From: Neostapfia colusana
Taxonomy: Eukaryota > Streptophyta > Magnoliopsida > Poales > Poaceae
Direction of reading: 5' to 3'
Assembly (NCBI GenBank): GCA_030760725.1
Contig: JASWHV010000012.1
Coordinates: 83,898,968 to 83,962,967 of the forward strand
Length of the DNA stretch: 64,000 nucleotides
In this document: in pieces, positions 57,389 through 64,000 of the stretch
Layout of the letters: each line of letters begins with the position of its first letter
How positions within the stretch are numbered: position 1 is the first letter of the stretch
The notes under the pieces: model-generated
Databases searched by the model: none
What the model was told of the DNA's origin: nothing
What the model saw: only the letters and a program-made list of their open reading frames with translations
Program-made: the position numbers and the translations under genes

Positions 57389-58378
57389 TTACCGGATATG
57401 CGACGTGAAAAATTCGGGATAGTTAGTGCGAAGGAATTCTTCGCTCTCCCATGTCGCTTCGTCCATGGAGTGATTACTCCATAGAACCTTGTAGAACCAC
57501 AACGTACGGTTGCGTGTGGTTCGGGCCTTTTTGTCAATAATCTGCACCGGTTCCTCCCGATAGGTGAGATCCGGTTGCAGTTCTTCAATGTCTTCCGGCT
57601 GAACGGTAGTAGATATCTTGAGACACTTCCTCAGCTGGGAAATGTGAAAGACGTCGTGCACACCGGAAAGTGCTTCTGGTAATTTCAGCCGGTATGCTAC
57701 TGATCCACATCTTTTGGCAATCTGGAATGGACCGATGAATCGGGGTGCCAACTTTCCTCTTACCCCAAATCTGTTTACGCCCTTCATTGGAGACACCCGT
57801 AGGTATACGTGATCTCCAACTTCGAATTGTAATGGGCGCCTCCTCCGGTCCGCATACTGTTTCTGATGGGATTGAGCGGCTTTTAGGTTCGCTTGAATCA
57901 GTCGAACCTTTTCTTCCGCGTTGTTGATGAGGTCAATTCTGAAGGTAACCCTTTCGCCAGATTCACACCAATTCAGTGGTGTGCGGCATTTCCGCCTGTA
58001 TAGCGCCTCGTAAGGTGCCATCTTGATGCTGGCTTGGTACCCATTATTGTACGAGAACTCGGCTAACGGCAAGTGATCATCCCAATTCTTGCCGTGGTTG
58101 ATAGCGCAAGCTCGTAGCATGTCTGCTAAAATCTGATTTACCCGCTCCGTCTGCCCATCCGTCTGCGGGTAGTATGCTGAACTACGGATCAGCTTCGTCT
58201 CCAAGGCAGCGTGCAGCTGCTCCCAAAAACGGGACACAAATAAAGTGCCCCGGTCCGATATGATGGTACGGGGTACGCCGTATAAGCATAGGATCCGTGA
58301 GATGTACAGTTCAGCATACTTCTTGGCATTGTAATTTGTGTTGACCGGGATGAAATGGGCAACTTTGGTGAGCCGATC
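57389..58378 (-). pseudogene. Element F pol fragment: integrase core and chromodomain
   Basis: C-terminal 330 codons of a polyprotein nearly identical to element B's, uninterrupted to the stop at 57389. It starts in the integrase core at DRLTK, includes SDRGTLF, DGQTERV and the C-terminal domain (PRFIGPFQIAKRCGSVAYRL), and keeps the chromodomain (WSNHSMDEATWESEEF) that element B has lost to a stop. Cut at 58378 by the LTR of element G; the rest of F lies right of the window. Confidence 0.93.
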
Positions 58379-61300
58379 TGTGGAGGACCCGAAATCCGCT
58401 CATCCAGGATCGCAGAGGGTGGTGCCGCGCGATGCGACACCCGACAGCACACGTCATAAGAACACATTATATTACATGGGAAAAACAAACTGAATGTACA
58501 AAATAGTACACTTCTCAGTTACAAACTAGGGTCTTTTATTACACAGCGGAAGTTTCTTTTATACAACTCACGCCCGCCTATCTAACAAAAGTGGTTGCCC
58601 AGCCCTAGGGCAACCCACACTAGCTGGACTCATCAGCTCAGCGCGGCGTGTACGGCTCCCACTCAGCTGTGGTCCCCGACGGAGGGTAACCCTCGCCGGT
58701 GGACTCGTACTCCGAGTCCGTGGGTGGCTCCTCACCTGTAAAACACTTAAACAGCAACCATGAGCACGAAGGCTCAGCAAGTCTTAACCGACTCACCTAA
58801 GCATGAAACTCTACATGAGGTATACCAAGACATAGGATAGCAATGTTGCAGCAAACAGACACGCCTACACGTTCATCCTTAGTTCATTTTTTTAGCAACA
58901 AGTTAACGGTTCATAGAGCTGAAATTTAGTGAGCAATATTTGGTGGCACACATGTAACAATTCAATTATATCATAACAGCAATATTGAATCATAACATTT
59001 CATTCATTAATCTATGTTACGACGCAGTGAACAAGCGGTACTCGTCACCACGAGGGACGGTGAATCGACTCGATATACACCTGCAGGGAAACCCAAAGAG
59101 CACGTCACGTACGCCCACCCGTGGAGCTGCACAGCACGCTCACTTGATGTCGTACGGGACAACCTTTCACCCAACAGCCCAAACGTCGAACCGGTCGCAC
59201 CGAAACGAGCAGGAGGTTCCCCACACGGAGCATCTCTCTATGCCCGTTGGCAGATTTCCACCTTACTGCCCTCAGCCTACACCTATAAATCGGTGCGTTA
59301 TGCCTCGACGCCCGGAGGTTTAGGCTACATCGGTTTATCGGGGCCCATATATCCGATATGCCTTCCGTACGTTCAATACTTGTTCAGCAGGGCCGCACAC
59401 GGATCGGTCCTCAATCGACACGGGCAGGGCTGCGCACACAAGACTCTCTCTTGCTGCGCCCTAGCCCCTGCCTAGTCTCATTTTCATTACTAAAGTGATC
59501 TCACATCACTCAACCGAACCCGTGTGTCCCAAGCCTATCTCGCGAGTAGATTCCAACTACTCGACTTGTACCGAAGTCCTATGAATCATTAAGCATAGCC
59601 TGTCTACTCGAGGTCTTAGACACTACCCTCACTCTTAGGGGAAATTCTGGTTATGCAAGTGGGGTTCCATCCATCCTATACCTAATGCACATACATACTT
59701 CATATGACACATGTAAACAAAGTAAAAACTTATAAAAAGGTTAATGCAAACCAGGGCTTGCCTTGTTGCTGCTGGTCAGTAGTTAGTTCATCGTCCGGAA
59801 GAACGAAATCCAGCACTTCCGGGGTCTCTTCTTCAATGGCTACACGTTGAATACAATACTACATGTAAATTTAAATGCAATGTGTAAACTTGAATACTTA
59901 TTTACTACTAACTCTAGCTAGCCCTCCCCTTTGGTTCTGAAAGTTCTATTGTGGCTTGGTAGGGTCCTAACCAGAGTCTTGACCAAGTTTCATTTGAAAC
60001 AAAGTTCATTTGCACCTTGTACAAATAAAAGCCTCTTTGGCCGATAATTGAGCCTCTAAGTAATTCCAGGGTTTTTCATTGCTCCCACCATTACTTTATG
60101 GAAACTAGAATTTAGGACGGTTCTAATGGAGTTGGTTTCATGTCATTTGAAGAATTCTACAGAAAGTGTTATGTCCTAATTAAGATTGGAGAAAATCTGA
60201 AAAATGTTTCTGTATATTTTTTCTATTTTCTCTGGGCAGTTCCCTTAATCACCAAATTAGGGTAACTAAATGAACTTGGATGAGTCTGAAAATTTTACTG
60301 GGATCAGGGATTCTCCAATGAACCTTTCAGCCAAATTTCAGAATTTTTCAGAAAGTAGTTCTCCAGATAAAATTCCCAACAGTTTAAACTTTAGGGATTT
60401 AATTCTGGAAAACTATGCACATTCATGAGCTGAATTTGGTATTGCTGGAAAGTGCTCAGAGAGCTGAATCCAACAAAATTTGGTTCACTCGATTTGGAGC
60501 TTTCTAGCCAAGGTTATGAGGACTTGAAGTTTGGAAGAATTCTGAAAATCGGGGAAAAGGTTTAAACTCTCGGGCCCGCGGGGACACGTGTCGAGCGCGG
60601 AGGTGTCCGGCACACCAGGGACACCACACGTGTCGAGCGCGGAGGTGTCCGGCACACCGGGGCTCACACGGTATTTGCGCGCCAGCACAGCCGATCCCCG
60701 GCCACACGCGATCCTGATTTAAATTCTTCAGCCGCTGACACGTGGGCCAGCCGGCTTCATCTTCCTCCCGCCGTTCTCTCGCGCCCGCGCCGCCGACCTC
60801 GCCGGAGCAGATTCGGGGCTCGCCGGCTCGCCGCTGCCGGACCTCCCATAGTCTGAAAATCGCTGCCAGGGGGTTGTCGACGTCGAGGAACACGTCGGTG
60901 GTGACAGGTCGGGCTGGGGGTGACCGGAAATAGCTCGGCGACGTGCCGCGGCCTCGGTTGAGGTTCGACACCGTCGACCGTGGTTTCTAAACCCGCCAAC
61001 ACCTCGAACAAACGGCCCTACAGCATCAGTGTACCTCTAGGAAGCTCGACAAGGTGTCAAAAGGGTTCAGGGATGGCGGTAAGTTGGTCGGCACCGTGTG
61101 ACCGACCGTGCCCGCCATGACCGCCCTCGATCGAGCTCGAAATTCGTCACTCCTAGACAGTTTTACGCTACGGATGCAGAAAAGAACTTGATCGCCGGCT
61201 AGTCCAGCGTCTATGTGCAAGATTTGATGACCTCCGAAAGATCATAGAGCGAGAATTTAAAGAAACCGTACCGGAAGCTCGGTTTACGGTTGCCGGAGCA

Positions 61301-62472
61301 AAAACTGGAAATCCTCTGCGGATTCTTCACGGTTGGCTTCCAAACTTGGAGGAGAGCAGCACGGTGGTCGCGCGCTCCTGTTGCCTCTCTCGCTGGACCG
61401 TGAAAACGCCTGTGGAACGCTTCCCACGGGCACCTGACTCTCGGCTAAGGCTAGGTCGCCGCGGTGGCGATCGTCTTTGGGCAAAGGAGGTTGGAGCTCG
61501 AGGTTTCTGGCGTTGGAGAGGTGGAGTGCAAGCTCAGGTGACTGTCTAGCAGCTCAGGGACGAAGGAGGAGATGGTTTTGCTGGTTTTCCCGATTGAGCA
61601 GAGAGCTGCGGCGAGAAACAATGCCGCTGCTCGGGTTTGCCCGCGAGAAGATAAAGCCGGCCGACTCCTGCTCGGCTGAGGCGGTGCCGGTTGCGTGGGG
61701 GCGCGAGCCAGCCGCCCTGGGCGCCAGCGCGCGGAGAGGGAAGCAGCTGGTGGCGCCGGTAGCTGCTCGGTGGCACAACCGACAGCTGCTCGGTGGAATT
61801 TCCCACCGAGACCCTGACTTTGGGTGCAAGTTTCTCCTTCTCCCCTCTATGACATGTGGGTCCCACCCGGGGTTTTAACCTCTGAAATTTACTCCTAATC
61901 ACTGTTGTAAACAGTGAGCCCCATAATACCCCTGGTGATTCAAATTATTCACCCCTGAGCCATTTGAATTGAATAGAATTCAAATTGGGTTCGGTTTGAG
62001 TGAATTTCAGCACAAGTTCAGTTTTGAATTCAAATAAAGTTTGAATGCGTCCCACTTAGCTCATGTCAAGATCATCTCCAAATGGAGTGAAAATTGGTGT
62101 GTGAGATCACAAAAATGTGTTGAATAAGAATATGCCTCCCATTTTTAAATTCATGGGATAAAAACAGTTTGAATTTGAATGTGGTTTCAAACTGTCCTCT
62201 TTCTATCTATACCAAAAATGACCTCAAAAAGGTTCTGAATTTGGGTGAAACTTGGCCTGGACATCCTTAGCAATGTGTAGGAGTTTTCATAAGTCCAGCC
62301 CACCTACATCACATGTGGGAAATACCACTTTTGCAATATGTGAGTTTGTTCTCTAATGAGCATGTTGATGGTGGTTACATGCTCTTCATTTATGTTCATC
62401 ATCTTTCCTCAAATGAGGTGTGTGGTGTGGTGATGAACACTTCAAATGTGTGAAAAAACTGAGGCCCTTACA
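58379..62472 (-). repeat. Element G 3' LTR
   Basis: 4094 bp; TGTAAGGGCC at 62472 on the minus strand, left end TGTGGAGGAC at 58379, presumed target CGATC at 58374-58378. The right third is nearly identical to B's and F's LTRs. The left 1.4 kb (58379-59750) shares layout but little sequence with B. G-box cores at 60585-60590, 60627-60632 and 60739-60744. Confidence 0.9.
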
Positions 62473-62505
62473 TTCCCCCCCTTAAAATAATCTCGTCCCG
62501 AGATT
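62473..62505 (-). other. Element G polypurine tract and upstream hairpin
   Basis: Minus-strand TTTTAAGGGGGGGAA next to the LTR; AATCTCG-TCC-CGAGATT at 62489-62505. Confidence 0.9.
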
Positions 62506-62536
62506 ACAAAAGAAGAGATAGCGATGTAGTAGGGAC

Positions 62537-64000
62537 TTACCCGTGTTGAGAAGCCATGAACTCTGGGTAATATGAGCGAAGGAATTCCTCGCTCTCCCAC
62601 GTCGCTTCTTCCACGGTGTGGTTACTCCAGAGGATCTTGTAGAACCACAACGTTCTGCTACGCGTGGTTCGGGCTTTCTCATCAAGAATTTTCACCGGAT
62701 ACTCATCATATGTTAAATCCGGTTTCAGCTCGTTGATGTCTTCGGTGGGAACAGCAGCTGTATGCTTCAAACATTTTCGCAGTTGCGAAACATGGAAAAC
62801 ATCATGGACACCAGCCAGGGATGCCGGTAGCTCCAATCTATACGCTGCTGGCCCACACTTCTCGGTGATAGCATAGGGTCCAATGAAACGGGAAGCGAGC
62901 TTCCCCTTCACACCGAACCGGTGCACGCCCTTCATCGGAGACACGCGGAGGTACACGTGTTCCCCAACGTCAAAATGCAACGGTCTACGCCTCTTATCAG
63001 CGTAGCTCTTCTGTCGGGATTGAGTGGCCTTCAAATTGGCTTGAATCGTCCGAACGCGCTCTTCGGCGTCGTTCACCACATCAACGCCGAATGTGACCCT
63101 TTCACCGGACTCGCACCAATTTAATGGGGTGCGGCATTTGCGACCATAGAGAGCTTCGTAGGGTGCCATCTTGATACTCGCCTGATAGCCGTTGTTATAC
63201 GAGAATTCCGCCAATGGTAGGTGATCATCCCAGTTCCTACCATGGTGGATGGCACATGCTCTCAACATGTCTTCCAGAACTTGATTCACCCTCTCTGTCT
63301 GGCCATCTGTCTGAGGGTGATAGGCGGAGCTCCTGATCAACTTGGTACCCAATGCAGCGTGTAGCTGCTCCCAAAAGCGAGATACAAATAATGCACCTCG
63401 ATCTGAGACGATGGTCTTGGGTACCCCGTATAGGCATAGAATCTTCGCTATGTATAGCTCCGCATATTTGCCGGCATTGTAACGTGTATTCACCGGAATG
63501 AAGTGAGCCGTCTTGGTGAACCGATCAACGATTACCCATATGGAATCATGCTTGTTGGCTGTTAGGGGTAATCCCACAATGAAATCCATGCTCACATCTT
63601 CCCATTTCCATGCCGGGATCTTCAGGGGTTGCAACAGCCCTGATTTCTTCATGTGATCAGCTTTCACTCGTCTACACGTATCGCACTCGGATACGTACTT
63701 AGCTACCTCCCGCTTCATCCGTGTCCACCAAAATTTCTTTTTCAAATCTTGGTACATTTTGTTGCTACCCAGATGAATGGAGTACTTGGACAAGTGAGCT
63801 TCATCGAGGATCTTCTTCCTCAACTCCATATCTCGGGGTACGACTATGCGGTCATTAAACCACAGCGTCCCCTTATCATCTTTCCGGAAACATTTGATCT
63901 CTCCATTGTCTATCCGTCTCCGGAGATGTGCCGTGCCTTTATCCGTCTTCTGAGCTGTAATGATGTCCTCCCTAATAGTAGGGATGAGGGCAAGGTTGTA
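62537..64000 (-). CDS. Element G Gag-Pol, C-terminal part (integrase, chromodomain), cut by window edge
   Basis: Open from the window edge to the stop at 62537 (488 codons visible). From the N-terminal side: RNase H-integrase linker (YNLALIPTIRED), zinc-binding region (HLSKYSIHLGSNKMYQ, CDTCRRVKADH), catalytic core (MDFIVGLPLTANKHDS, SDRGALFVSRF, DGQTERV), integrase C-terminal domain (ASRFIGPYAITEKCG) and chromodomain (WSNHTVEEATWESEEF). No break in the visible part. Closest in the window to D's polyprotein by eye. Whether the rest is intact cannot be seen here. Confidence 0.93.
   Translation of the reverse strand, partial: YNLALIPTIREDIITAQKTDKGTAHLRRRIDNGEIKCFRKDDKGTLWFNDRIVVPRDMELRKKILDEAHLSKYSIHLGSNKMYQDLKKKFWWTRMKREVAKYVSECDTCRRVKADHMKKSGLLQPLKIPAWKWEDVSMDFIVGLPLTANKHDSIWVIVDRFTKTAHFIPVNTRYNAGKYAELYIAKILCLYGVPKTIVSDRGALFVSRFWEQLHAALGTKLIRSSAYHPQTDGQTERVNQVLEDMLRACAIHHGRNWDDHLPLAEFSYNNGYQASIKMAPYEALYGRKCRTPLNWCESGERVTFGVDVVNDAEERVRTIQANLKATQSRQKSYADKRRRPLHFDVGEHVYLRVSPMKGVHRFGVKGKLASRFIGPYAITEKCGPAAYRLELPASLAGVHDVFHVSQLRKCLKHTAAVPTEDINELKPDLTYDEYPVKILDEKARTTRSRTLWFYKILWSNHTVEEATWESEEFLRSYYPEFMASQHG

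Overview
The window is a block of nested LTR retrotransposons from a plant nuclear genome. A repeat-rich grass is the best guess, from long-LTR Ty3/gypsy chromovirus (Tekay/Del-like) elements with initiator-Met tRNA primer sites. I see no host gene, tRNA, rRNA or bacterial-type feature. Nearly all coding sequence is gag, protease, reverse transcriptase (RT), RNase H, integrase and chromodomain. The one exception is an extra ORF ('ORF0') upstream of gag in two elements.

Layout, with boundaries read from TG...CA ends, primer binding sites (PBS), polypurine tracts (PPT) and target-site duplications (TSD). Element A (minus strand) is the oldest visible layer: its RT and protease lie at 373-1193, its gag at 48850-49818, its leader at 49819-50386 and its 5' LTR from 50387. 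Element B (minus, 1194-48844, TSD GTTTC) split A's gag zinc knuckle. B was then hit three times. Element C (minus, 8995-21324, TSD GGACC) is in B's gag. Element D (plus, 23026-37748, TSD GCAAC) is in B's ORF0. A Ty1/copia element (minus, 41338-46489, TSD AATTG with one change) is in B's 5' LTR. At the left edge the LTR end of element E (plus, C family) interrupts A's RT. On the right a second A-family LTR (A2, from 52206) sits in A's 5' LTR, element F (minus, from 53564) sits in A2, and element G (minus, from 58379) sits in F's integrase and runs off the window.

Element D is the only element with an uninterrupted polyprotein (28874-33367, 1497 codons). Its two 4.3-kb LTRs look nearly identical, so it is the youngest and the best candidate for an autonomous copy. 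B has a one-base gag/protease frame break and a stop just before its chromodomain. C has three stops and a frameshift. The copia element has one frame break inside RT. F and G are fragments with open reading frames.

The most interesting observations concern the 5' leaders. (1) D's LTRs have grown by 50 bp: both contain the ancestral LTR end plus the old PBS, and a second PBS now lies outside. (2) All four visible gag starts, and the start of B's ORF0, sit directly after a sequence that looks like a plant 3' splice site, and B and D share a short upstream ATG exon ending in a GTAAGC donor. (3) B carries an ORF0 with a coiled coil and acidic tail that its close relative D lacks. (4) A 17-18 nt hairpin precedes the PPT in five elements, and D's leader repeats its core. 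All of these rest on reading by eye; no alignment or database search was run.
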